NCBI GenBank assembly: GCA_905221605.1
Contig: CAJNDS010002474.1
Span: 203,501-267,500, forward strand
Direction of reading: 5' to 3'
Source of the DNA: Symbiodinium natans
Taxonomy: Eukaryota; Sar; Dinophyceae; Suessiales; Symbiodiniaceae
DNA: 64,000 bases
The notes under the pieces are model-generated. The model made no database searches. It saw only the letters and a program-made list of their open reading frames with translations, and was not told where the DNA came from. Positions 9,872 to 18,413 of the stretch are shown one piece after another. The translations under genes and the position numbers were made by a program. The first letter of the stretch is position 1, and the number at the start of each line of letters is the position of its first letter.

Positions 9872-12604
9872 ATGATGCAAAACCGCATCAATTTGGCTAC
9901 CTTCGATGAGGCCTCTGCTGCGGATGGGTCGTGTCCCCTTGAGCAGATCGCGGATGCGTCGGGCATCGCGGTAGGGGGCAGCGTCGTGCAGATGACGCGT
10001 GACTTGAGCCAGCTCAAAGTGCTTATGACGCACTCAAAGAGCTTGACCCCCGCGCAGCAGAACTGGCCGCCCTTGATACAGGAGGTGTTTGCCCAGCTCG
10101 AGGTAAAGCGGGCGACACGCCGCATGTTTGGCTCTATTCGGACTCTGTGTTGGACAGATCATGCCAACCTTACCCGAGCGCAAACGTCGGACATCGGAAT
10201 GGATCCGAAACTCGTCCGGTGGGTTGCGGAAATCCTTATGGATGGGTCCGAAATAAGGAGCCTTAGCGGTCGCTCAGCGACGCTGGGTGACAGTTTTAGC
10301 CGCAATCCCAAGGATCGGGATGCGCTCCTTGCGGCGAGGACGAAAGATCTCGAGGGCCTTTCGGGCCAACTCCGAGGTTTCGACCTGGACCAGTACCTCG
10401 GAGAGGGTACTGAGGGTGACGGACCCGTGCCCTGGGCGGTCGGCAACGACGCCGTCCCAGAGCCTGCGGGCCGTGTCCAGGCCGCGGCTGTGCCGATGTG
10501 CGTCGTCGCAGCCCTTCCGGCGCGCGTCATGGTTGTCTTTGACTACGCGCGTTGGAAAGAGCAGGACGCAGAGCTGACTGAGATCAGGCGCGTCTTCCAA
10601 GCGAGCCTCCCTGGAGTTTCTGTGGCTGTCAGGGGTTGTTGGGGTCCGTTTGAGGATACCGACGGGCTTGCCTCGCATTTCGATTGCGGGGCCGGCAGGC
10701 TCGCAGGGACCAAGAAGATCAAGCGGATCAGGGTCGACTTGCTTACTTCGTGTGCCAAGGTTCTTAGGGAAGCTTCGGGGTTTCGCCCGCAATTCCTCGT
10801 AGGACTTGGGCAAGGCGGGCTGGTCACAGCCGTCCTTAGGTGGCCTTTGGTTGTTGAGCTCACGCTCCAAGCAAGGAACCTGCAGCGCAAGGAAGCTAGG
10901 GCTGTAGGAGAGGCTTGGGCAGGCATCAAGGCTATCTGGGCGGTGCGGCCACGCCTTTGGCGCACGCAGCAGGGCCACTTGGAAGTGGCCGAGGCTTGTC
11001 CGGAACTCAAGAAGGATTTTCCGGAGCCTCCCCTGCGAGGTTTTGGGATCGTAGGGAAGCAGGCATTGGGGGCGGAAGTTCTGCGGTCCTTGAGGTTGGA
11101 CGCGGTTCGTTCCATCGATGATGCCAGCATTAGAGGGATGCTGGACGAACCGTCACGACCCCTCTGGGACCATGAGGGTCTGTGCATCTGCGGCAAGCGG
11201 ACCTACCTGTTTTCTCGCTGCCCCGCCTGCATCGAGAAAGAGGCAGTCGATACCTCGGTAGAGATAGCCGAGCGGGAGGAGCCCGAACCTCCGCTTGAGG
11301 GCGACCTTGAGGCCCATGAGGTGGGCCTAGAGGTCAACTCCGTCCTTGCAACTTTGGATAGGACAGGAGGTTTAGTTAGGGTTAGGTCCTCAACCATCCA
11401 GCAATGGGCGGTAGGGTTCAGGACTACGCCCAAAGATGCTCCAGTTCCCACAGCATATGGCATGCTGAGTGGGAAGATATGGAAGAAGAGCCATTCCATG
11501 AAGCTCAGCCTCGGCTCCCAGCACAAGGATCTTTCCAAGTGGGGCGATGTGAAGCCTTACTGGACCACATGGGTGGTTAGAGAAGATGGTGCTGTGGTGG
11601 CGGGGCACAACTGCTCGCCCCTGAATGTGGTTCAGGGCGACATCGTCGTGCATTGGTCGTCAGTGGTGAACTGGCACGGCCACAGACATGTCGTGAATGA
11701 GCAGTGTGAAGTGCTCTGGAGGTCTAATGGTAAAGAGGTTGCCTTAGACCCCTCCTTCGGCAAGCTGATAGCCCTTGTGGGTAGGGTTACTCAGGTCATT
11801 GGCTGGCGGGCAACCGGAGAAGCTTCGGATCCCCGCAGGTCTACCCTGCAGGCGTCAAGGGTCCTTGCTCAATTCTCTTCGTCCAACGAGGGCGTAGAAG
11901 GGCATTGGACCGCGGGCGCTATCAGTCGCGGGAAGAATGCCAATGATTGCAAGCTGAAGGGTAGAGTTTTGGCGTTTATGGGTGAGGAGCACAAGGGCCC
12001 CGCAGTGGTTCTAGAGCTCGTTAGCCATAGCCCCATCCTGTGCATTTGGGACCATTCCTCAACCAAGGTCAAGGTCGAGTTTAAGGGCGGTGTTCCGTCT
12101 TTGAGCCTGATCGCGGAGGAGGACGAAAATCGTCGTGAGCAGCTTGCGGTCGAGGCAAGGGACGTGGCGAACATTTCGGAGTTCCGAGTCACGGGATCCC
12201 TTCGTACGGCGTGGTACGAGGGTCAGCGGCGCGATCCCTCATTGGCGGGCTCGATTCGCAAGCCAGAGCCGCCAATGGAGATATCCGGAGACGGGTTGCT
12301 CGAGCGCGAGGTGACCCTCAGGACGGGTCAAACCGTCGTTGTCCCAGTGGTTCCCAACGGGGCTGCGGGCGCGAATGGAGTGACCTGGCGCCGCGCTTGC
12401 TACAATTCAGTCCACTGCGGAGTCCTTGGGGCCCATAGGTCCGCTGAGGTTACCATCAAGCTGCTAGAGAGGGCAGTCTGGTGGCCCGACTTAGAGAAAG
12501 ATGTGCGGACCTGGGTCGCCAAATGTCTCGCTTGCATTAAGGGCCGCTCTCGACCGACGAAGGTCGAGGCTCGTGCGGTCAAATGTGGCGCCGAGACATG
12601 CTGA
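9872..12604 (+). CDS. pol: RNase H, long inserted region and IN zinc-binding domain, element 1
   Basis: The frame is open upstream of the listed ATG (WAHATEGCKAFKAIKRMM from about 9810), continuing the RT connection. RNase H follows: the first acidic residue in ATFDEAS (D12), a gypsy-type SKSLTPAQQNW, and TDHANL. Residues about 190-840 are an insertion between RNase H and IN much longer than the usual 100-150-residue gap. It holds an alpha/beta-like stretch (FLVGLGQGGLVTAV), a zinc-ribbon-like C-x-C...C-x2-C and SH3-like strands; I do not recognise it. The C-terminus is the IN zinc-binding domain, H848-x6-H855-x29-C885-x2-C888. The frame stops at 12604 just before the IN core, which continues in the next frame from about 12580, implying a one-base indel in this copy. 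Confidence 0.82.
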   Translation: MMQNRINLATFDEASAADGSCPLEQIADASGIAVGGSVVQMTRDLSQLKVLMTHSKSLTPAQQNWPPLIQEVFAQLEVKRATRRMFGSIRTLCWTDHANLTRAQTSDIGMDPKLVRWVAEILMDGSEIRSLSGRSATLGDSFSRNPKDRDALLAARTKDLEGLSGQLRGFDLDQYLGEGTEGDGPVPWAVGNDAVPEPAGRVQAAAVPMCVVAALPARVMVVFDYARWKEQDAELTEIRRVFQASLPGVSVAVRGCWGPFEDTDGLASHFDCGAGRLAGTKKIKRIRVDLLTSCAKVLREASGFRPQFLVGLGQGGLVTAVLRWPLVVELTLQARNLQRKEARAVGEAWAGIKAIWAVRPRLWRTQQGHLEVAEACPELKKDFPEPPLRGFGIVGKQALGAEVLRSLRLDAVRSIDDASIRGMLDEPSRPLWDHEGLCICGKRTYLFSRCPACIEKEAVDTSVEIAEREEPEPPLEGDLEAHEVGLEVNSVLATLDRTGGLVRVRSSTIQQWAVGFRTTPKDAPVPTAYGMLSGKIWKKSHSMKLSLGSQHKDLSKWGDVKPYWTTWVVREDGAVVAGHNCSPLNVVQGDIVVHWSSVVNWHGHRHVVNEQCEVLWRSNGKEVALDPSFGKLIALVGRVTQVIGWRATGEASDPRRSTLQASRVLAQFSSSNEGVEGHWTAGAISRGKNANDCKLKGRVLAFMGEEHKGPAVVLELVSHSPILCIWDHSSTKVKVEFKGGVPSLSLIAEEDENRREQLAVEARDVANISEFRVTGSLRTAWYEGQRRDPSLAGSIRKPEPPMEISGDGLLEREVTLRTGQTVVVPVVPNGAAGANGVTWRRACYNSVHCGVLGAHRSAEVTIKLLERAVWWPDLEKDVRTWVAKCLACIKGRSRPTKVEARAVKCGAETC

Positions 12605-15600
12605 GCGTGGACTGTGAAGGTCCGAACCGAGAGGACAGGGAAGGGCATAGGTACTCGCTTACGTACTTCGATTGCGTCAGTCATGCTGTCCTCCTCGAGC
12701 CGATGAGGTCTCTGACTCATGCTGAAGTCAGGAGGGCGTTCGTGCGCTGTGTGCTTCGCAGCAGGACGATCCCGAGCCTCATCAGGTCGGATAGAGGGCC
12801 AGAGTTCAAGAATGCGCTCATGGCAGAACTCAGCGCTATGCTTGGGACCGAGTGGCGGTTCAGCGCGCCCTTGCGGCCTTGTGAGTTGGGCGCAAACGAG
12901 CGAGTCCACCAAGAAGTTCAAAAGGTGCTGGGGGCGGTCGTCAGGCAAGTCGGCGCCTCCCTTTCCGAAGCTTGGTCGGATTGGCTCGTGGTGGCGGAGT
13001 ACGTCATAGATAACACTCCGGGACCCCACGGGTATACCCCGAGGGACCTAGAGCGGAGCTGGTCGCTCGCTCTACCACTTGAAAAGGACGTCCTGCGAGA
13101 CGCCTTGCAGTTCGAACCCATCTCTGATTGGGCTCGGAGCCAGTTTAAGCAGTTCTCGGAACTAGCTGCTGCGGTCCGAGAGCACTGGACGCGGTCTTCA
13201 GAAGCGCGGGCGAAACTTGCAAATCGCCATAGGCGCACTGTGGACCTTAAGCCAGGCGACCGAGTGGTCTGGAACGCTCCGAGGGCCCGTTCAGAGGGGG
13301 CGGGGCGTGTGCCTTGGAAACCGGGTCTGACCGGCCCCTGGCGCGTGTCGGAAGTCAAGGGCCACAGGCTCACCTTGGAGCCCGTGTCGATGGAGGCGGG
13401 GGGTACTTCTTCCGCCCGGCGCGGCCCGATGGAGGCGCACGCAGAAGACTGCATTCTTGTTCCGGCGGATGCAGATGGCGCGGAATCCCGCGAGCCGGTC
13501 GTCTTTGAGGACGATGGAACCGGCGGGGACGGCTCGTCTCGCCCCAGCTTAGGGCAACAGGTTCAAGGCGACGCCAAGCAAGTGGAGTTCACGCTGACCA
13601 GGCGCGGGAGGGACTTCGTCCTCCGCCTTGGCGACCGCATTGCCTATCGGGGTGTAGGTGGAGGCCCTAAGGTGTGCAGGTTAGGACGGGTCACGCAGGT
13701 AGATGCTGCCCGTGCGCAGGTCGGCGTGCACCGCTATCTCCCCGACGCCAGCGGGGTTCGCGTCAAATGGCGGCTTGCTTACATCGCCGAGGACGGTGCG
13801 CTCACGCTTTCAGAGGGGACTCGTCCGGCCCACGAAGCGGTTTCCGTCAGGGAGATCATTTCCAAGATCGACCTGAACCGCGACGGCGTGCTTGCTGCAG
13901 CCTCGGCCAGAAAGTTGGACAAGGGGGCGTACTCGTTGCAGGACAGGACGCTCGAGAGGGCGTCTCGCGCCAGCACGGGTGTGCTCTCGATCCGAGAGGC
14001 CCTCGCGGACCTCTTGGTCGCGGAACCCCGCGTGTTGCAGCCTAGGGCTTCCCCAGAGTCGGGTGCTGTCGAGAGTTGGTTCCGGCAGTATTTCCTTGGA
14101 GGGGTTGCCGATGTCTTAGAGGTTGCTTGGGGTGACGCGGTCGTCTCCGACGCGGCTAGGAGGCACGGGTACAGGGTTGTTCCCGCTTTTGCGCAAGGCA
14201 AGCAGGCCTACGGGATCACCTGGAACCTGGCCGCAGAAGAGCACTTAGAGGCTATTAGCGGCGCTGTTTTGCGCACAGAGCCGAAGGTGCTCGTGATTGG
14301 GCTTGAGGGCAAGAATGTGCCCCGGGCTTTCCTCCAGCTAGTCGTCCGGTGTGCGCAGGAACGCACGCGCGCGGGCGCCCACGTCGCGCTGCATTTGCAA
14401 GCACAAAAAGGCGAGTGGGAACCCTGGCGGCTAGAGGAGTGGGGCGCCTTGTTTGGGACGCTCGCAGAGCCACGCTGGCCTTGGGCCTTCGTGCGGGCTG
14501 ACATGTGCCAGTTCGCGCGGGCCAGTGGCCGCGGCAACCTCGTTGAGAGCGGGGCCCTGTGGCTCGCCGATTTCAGCTTAGAATCGGTAGGTTTGAGGTG
14601 TAGTAGGCCGGATGCGTTAGGCGCAGTGCAGCACAAGCACGTTGAGCGCGCGCAAGCCGACTACAACCTCATAGGGGCGGCTTTCTGCGCTTCGCTCCAG
14701 AACCTTGGTCTGAGGGGCGCAGAAGAGCTGTGCACCGCTGCAGTTGAAAGCTTTCCAGCCACTGCGGGTGCAGATAGCGTCGCGGCTGCGCCACAGCCCT
14801 CTCCAGTCGTTCCCCTCCCGGACGTGCGCTCGGGCGAGGACCTCACGCCAGCAGAGCGTGCGGAGCTGGATAAGGAGGTGGATAAGTATGCCGCTGAGAA
14901 GGAAGCGTTTTGGCGAACCAAAGCGGACGCCAAGGACTGGGATTCCGTCCGGGCTGACCTTGAGGTCTATGCTCTTGCAGGCGAGAAGGTCGCGGAGGAT
15001 CCTAGGCGCACCGAGGCCTATAGAGACCTCGTGTGGTCAGGTTTGAAGATCGAGCCTGGACCAACCAGACCAGGGCTGACCGATGCTGACATCGCAGCCG
15101 TCAGGGAGGTCATACGGCGAAAGGCCGCTGGGTTCTGGGTGGAGGACACCACCAGGACCACGGTCAGGAAGTTCGCCCATGACTGCATCCCCACCGGGCC
15201 GCCGGTCTCGTCCCAACCTCACAGTCTGAGGGGCGAGTCCGCGCAATGGGTCGACGACAAGCTTGAAGAAGAATGCAAGCGGGGTCAGTTGATCCGCGGC
15301 AGCTCGGCTTGGGGATCTGCGCCGTTTCCGACCAAGGAAATGCCCAGCTACAAGCGGCATAGGAAGCGACGCTTGGTGGTTGACTACCGCCGTGTGAATG
15401 CCCGAATTAAGCGCTCCACGTACTATTGTCGGCGGGGTAGCGATGTGCTCGCCGCCGCAGTAGGTTCGGTTTGGTATACCTTCGTGGATGCGGTTAGTGG
15501 GTTTAATCAGATTAGGAACACCAAGCGTGCTCGCGAGGTGTTGGCCATTGTGGCAAGATCAGGGAAATATCTCCCTGTCGGCCTCACCTTTGGCCCGATT

Positions 15601-16563
15601 AACGGCCCAGATGATTTCAACTTTGTGGTTGATAGGGCCTATGCCCCCGGCAGAGGTAGGCGCCTTAAGTATACTAAGGAGTGGATAGCCTACGTGGATG
15701 ATCTTACTGTTAGGACGGGTAGGGTCATTGATGGGCAGTTTTTCACTGATGCCCAAGCCGAGGGGGCGGTGCGCGAAGCGTGCGCCAAAGGGGCAGTCGC
15801 GGCTCCGCAGAGCGCGTCGTCTGCTCTTGAAGCCTTAGGCGTTCGCGGTGCGCACAACACCAAGCGCGCGAACCATGACGCGGCGCGCTCAGACCAGAAT
15901 CACCCCACGCGCGTTCTGATGCTCAGGATGTTGGGGCTGTTCGGGCGTTTCTGTGTTCAGGGCGGGTGTTTTTGGGGCGGGCCGTTTCCCAGGTCGCCGG
16001 TCTGCGGGCAGAAGGATTTTTCGTCGTTCGTTGCGTGCAGCTTCGTTCGTCTGTCTCGCAGCCAGTGTTTTGCAAGCAGGCCTAGAGGTTCGGTCCAAGG
16101 TCGAAGCAGAAGCCTTAGAAGCCTTAAAGCCCAGACCTTAAGGAAACTCCCCAAACCCCCGCCGCAGCGGTTCAAGTGTGTTGTAGAACCTAGGGTAGGT
16201 AGTCCTCCCCGCGTTCGTGCCTGTGCACTGCGCCCCGCTGCGGGTCGCGACCAGACCGCGCGGGAGCGACCGATCGGTCGCCCGGACCTTCGTGGTCAAC
16301 CACAAGGCCCCGCTGCGGGCCGTGCCCTGGCCGCGCGGGAGCGGCTGCCTACCACTACTGCACACCGGCCCCTTGCAGCGGGCCGTGTCCTGGCCGCTCA
16401 AGGGCGCGTCAGGTTTTCCTCGCCCATCGGAGGTCCAGCAAAGCCGCGGGCCTCAGTGCCGCGATGGGTGGAGGAGGGTCGAAGGGCAGGGGCAAGAGCA
16501 AGAGCCCAGGCCCTAAGGGCCGAAGGGGCCCGCCCACGATTGACGACGTGCAGCGCAGGCTAG
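12583..16563 (+). CDS. pol: IN catalytic core, methyltransferase-like region and RT fingers/palm, element 1
   Basis: Residues 1-300 are integrase: D10 (SVDCEGP), D70 (SDRGPEF) and E106 (ANERVHQ), a D-x59-D-x35-E core, then an SH3-like C-terminal domain (LKPGDRVVW...GPWRV). Residues about 500-700 resemble the degenerate cytosine-methyltransferase-like Rossmann region of some algal retroelements (LEVAWGDAVVSDAARRHGY; RADMCQFA; LGAVQHKHV), without a Pro-Cys active site. Residues about 880-1070 are the missing RT fingers and palm: QLIRGSSAWGSAPF, RRLVVDYRRVNARIK, motif A with D969 (FVDAVSGFNQI), motif B (GLTFGPINGPDDF) and motif C Y1037-V-D1039-D1040. Homology fades about 35 residues after YVDD, near 15840; the open frame to 16563 is GC-rich run-on. 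The real start is upstream, joined to the preceding frame. Confidence 0.85.
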   Translation: MWRRDMLSVDCEGPNREDREGHRYSLTYFDCVSHAVLLEPMRSLTHAEVRRAFVRCVLRSRTIPSLIRSDRGPEFKNALMAELSAMLGTEWRFSAPLRPCELGANERVHQEVQKVLGAVVRQVGASLSEAWSDWLVVAEYVIDNTPGPHGYTPRDLERSWSLALPLEKDVLRDALQFEPISDWARSQFKQFSELAAAVREHWTRSSEARAKLANRHRRTVDLKPGDRVVWNAPRARSEGAGRVPWKPGLTGPWRVSEVKGHRLTLEPVSMEAGGTSSARRGPMEAHAEDCILVPADADGAESREPVVFEDDGTGGDGSSRPSLGQQVQGDAKQVEFTLTRRGRDFVLRLGDRIAYRGVGGGPKVCRLGRVTQVDAARAQVGVHRYLPDASGVRVKWRLAYIAEDGALTLSEGTRPAHEAVSVREIISKIDLNRDGVLAAASARKLDKGAYSLQDRTLERASRASTGVLSIREALADLLVAEPRVLQPRASPESGAVESWFRQYFLGGVADVLEVAWGDAVVSDAARRHGYRVVPAFAQGKQAYGITWNLAAEEHLEAISGAVLRTEPKVLVIGLEGKNVPRAFLQLVVRCAQERTRAGAHVALHLQAQKGEWEPWRLEEWGALFGTLAEPRWPWAFVRADMCQFARASGRGNLVESGALWLADFSLESVGLRCSRPDALGAVQHKHVERAQADYNLIGAAFCASLQNLGLRGAEELCTAAVESFPATAGADSVAAAPQPSPVVPLPDVRSGEDLTPAERAELDKEVDKYAAEKEAFWRTKADAKDWDSVRADLEVYALAGEKVAEDPRRTEAYRDLVWSGLKIEPGPTRPGLTDADIAAVREVIRRKAAGFWVEDTTRTTVRKFAHDCIPTGPPVSSQPHSLRGESAQWVDDKLEEECKRGQLIRGSSAWGSAPFPTKEMPSYKRHRKRRLVVDYRRVNARIKRSTYYCRRGSDVLAAAVGSVWYTFVDAVSGFNQIRNTKRAREVLAIVARSGKYLPVGLTFGPINGPDDFNFVVDRAYAPGRGRRLKYTKEWIAYVDDLTVRTGRVIDGQFFTDAQAEGAVREACAKGAVAAPQSASSALEALGVRGAHNTKRANHDAARSDQNHPTRVLMLRMLGLFGRFCVQGGCFWGGPFPRSPVCGQKDFSSFVACSFVRLSRSQCFASRPRGSVQGRSRSLRSLKAQTLRKLPKPPPQRFKCVVEPRVGSPPRVRACALRPAAGRDQTARERPIGRPDLRGQPQGPAAGRALAARERLPTTTAHRPLAAGRVLAAQGRVRFSSPIGGPAKPRASVPRWVEEGRRAGARARAQALRAEGARPRLTTCSAG
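15841..16463 (+). other. Spacer between pol and cargo ORFs, with GC-rich motif copies
   Basis: One frame stays open through here, but its residues look like GC-driven run-on. The spacer holds three close copies of a motif resembling GCTGCGGGCCGTGTCCTGG (16237-16260, 16312-16338, 16374-16396). Variants lie at 5239, 6317, 10464, 17305, 20298 and 21293, within and outside coding parts of the element. It may carry the 5' leader of a downstream transcript. Confidence 0.5.
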
Positions 16564-18374
16564 TCCGATGCATGCGGCACGGCGAAGCTGGTTGCAGAGG
16601 CCGGTTCGCTCCGGGCGGCCTCTACCCGGTTGATGAGTTGATCGAGCAACTCGGCATCACCATCAACCAGTACAACCAGGCGGTCGCGCACGACGCCAAC
16701 CAGCGGAAGCCGAGGTTGGATACCTCGCACGCTGGCTTCCATCCTATGGGGTTCATGATGGAGGGTCTAAGTGAGACCGCCATCAACGATCTTATAGACC
16801 GGTATGGCCCGGCCATGTGGCACGGCACGGATCTGCATGTCGTGCCAAGCCTGATTCAGAACGGCTTGATCCCCGGCGGCGGGCCGGGAGGCCGCCTCGG
16901 GGTGCACTACGTCCTAGGCCACTGCCCCGCGCAGTGGGAGGACGGGAGACGCGGGTTCCGCCGCGGATCGACTTGCATAGTCGAAGTCCGGCTGGCGGTC
17001 CTGCGGGACGCCGGAGTGCCCATCTATTCGGGAGTGGATGGGGTGGCTCTCACTGGCCAGATTAGAGCCACCGGCATCTCCCGCATCTGGGCACTCCCCA
17101 AGGGCTCGCCTGTTTACTCAGTCTTGATTGCTGAGTTAGAAGTGGATCGGTTGATCCAGCATGTCGACGTAAGGAGTTTAGGCGACACCAGTGCGGGCCC
17201 ACACCCGCCGTTGGGGCGAGGACCGAGACTGGGCACGGTCCAGGCGTCCCAAGCTGCTGCGGCCAGCAGTGGCGCGGCGAGCTCCTCGACGGTTGTGCTG
17301 GCCCCTGCGGGCCGTGTCATGGCCGCGGGGGCCGCCCAACCTAAGGCCAAAGGGCGACCCTCAGGGGCTCCTAAGACTTCGATCGTTCCAGCGAAGCGCA
17401 GGGTGTACCCTAGGCGCAACGTCCCTGGCCCCAATGTCCTCGAGGCCGAAGACTCGCTCGAGGAAGAGGCAGCCCAAGAAGCTGAAGGTGTCGAGGAAGA
17501 TAGTTCCAGCTCGGATCTTCCCGACACGCGGGCGCCTCCAGCCGCGGTCAAGGTGAAGGAGGACGAGGAGCCCGCTGATGGGGCCCATGCCGAGAGCACA
17601 GAGGAAGGGTTCCTCGAGCTCGGCCAAACGGTGGTCAGCAGCGCGAAGGAGTACCTCGCGCGGTCCGAAGCTCTTCTGAGAGCGCAGAAGCTCCAGTCGA
17701 GGATACTGGAGGTGGCGGGAACCGCGATGGTGAAGCTAGAGAAGATCACCAAGCGTGAGGAATCCCTCAAAACACTGCGCCGAGAGGGAGGGAGTCGGGC
17801 GGCCGGGGAAGGCGCCGACGGGGAAGAGGTGTCTGACGATGGTCAGGACGCCCCCGGGGTTGCGGGGTCGAGCAGTTCCGCCAGGCCTTCAGGAGGCGGG
17901 ACCGCCCAGTCCGCCCCGGCCCCAGAGGAGCCTCGCCCCAACGCTGACGGCCACTATGGATGCTCAGCTCCTGGATGTGGGCTGGCCTTTGAGTCGCTGG
18001 TGCAGTACCACTTGCATCAGGCGGCCTGCCATGGCGCCTCTCTTCCGCCCAGCCTGGGGATCAGCCCCTCCGCACCTCTTGACCCTTTTCGTCAAGACTG
18101 GCGGGGACGGCTGTTCCGCCGAGGAAAGGACGGTGAGTATGGGGAGGTGCCCATGCTCCGAGTGATTCGGTACCACAAAGCCAACGGGTACGATCACTCG
18201 AAGGTCCCGCTCCTGAAGAGAGGGGATCGAATCCAGCTAGAGGACGGGTCGCACCACATTTATGGTGGTAGTCATCCGCCGGGGTGGCTTCGCGATGACC
18301 CCGAGCTGGATCCCGCTCCAGAGAGCAGCAGTGGAGGGTCCACGCCCAAGAGCGAGCCCAAAGAGGAGGCCTAG
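16464..18374 (+). CDS. Tpt1/KptA-like RNA 2'-phosphotransferase with C2H2 finger, element 1 cargo
   Basis: Tpt1/KptA enzymes use NAD+ to remove a 2'-phosphate from RNA, classically at the tRNA splice junction. This 636-residue ORF starts with a basic Gly/Lys tail. A winged-helix-like part follows, with CMRHG (R38) and GGLYPVDELIEQLG, then the ADP-ribosyltransferase-like part: WHGTD (H120), GLIPGG, R144-L-G-V-H148, GRRGFRRG (R162-R167), EVRLAVLRDAGVPIYSGVDGVALTG. These match the family's R-H-R-R catalytic set and its S-x-NGV-x-LT strand (here GVDGVALT). The IRA-QGHS motif is not evident, so substrate may differ. Then come about 250 acidic, low-complexity residues and a classical C2H2 finger, C500-x4-C-x12-H-x4-H. 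ATG 16464 is the first in frame with this part. It ends at a single UAG; the next ORF is in the same frame. Confidence 0.72.
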   Translation: MGGGGSKGRGKSKSPGPKGRRGPPTIDDVQRRLVRCMRHGEAGCRGRFAPGGLYPVDELIEQLGITINQYNQAVAHDANQRKPRLDTSHAGFHPMGFMMEGLSETAINDLIDRYGPAMWHGTDLHVVPSLIQNGLIPGGGPGGRLGVHYVLGHCPAQWEDGRRGFRRGSTCIVEVRLAVLRDAGVPIYSGVDGVALTGQIRATGISRIWALPKGSPVYSVLIAELEVDRLIQHVDVRSLGDTSAGPHPPLGRGPRLGTVQASQAAAASSGAASSSTVVLAPAGRVMAAGAAQPKAKGRPSGAPKTSIVPAKRRVYPRRNVPGPNVLEAEDSLEEEAAQEAEGVEEDSSSSDLPDTRAPPAAVKVKEDEEPADGAHAESTEEGFLELGQTVVSSAKEYLARSEALLRAQKLQSRILEVAGTAMVKLEKITKREESLKTLRREGGSRAAGEGADGEEVSDDGQDAPGVAGSSSSARPSGGGTAQSAPAPEEPRPNADGHYGCSAPGCGLAFESLVQYHLHQAACHGASLPPSLGISPSAPLDPFRQDWRGRLFRRGKDGEYGEVPMLRVIRYHKANGYDHSKVPLLKRGDRIQLEDGSHHIYGGSHPPGWLRDDPELDPAPESSSGGSTPKSEPKEEA

Positions 18375-18413
18375 CCGAGACCTCCGCGGGAACAGGATTA
18401 TTCGCCAGACCTG

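Noticed and set aside
15841-16563. C-terminal extension of the element 1 pol ORF beyond the RT palm
   Set aside because: Composition changes to GC-driven Arg/Ala/Gly text and the DNA holds tandem motif copies; treated as spacer.
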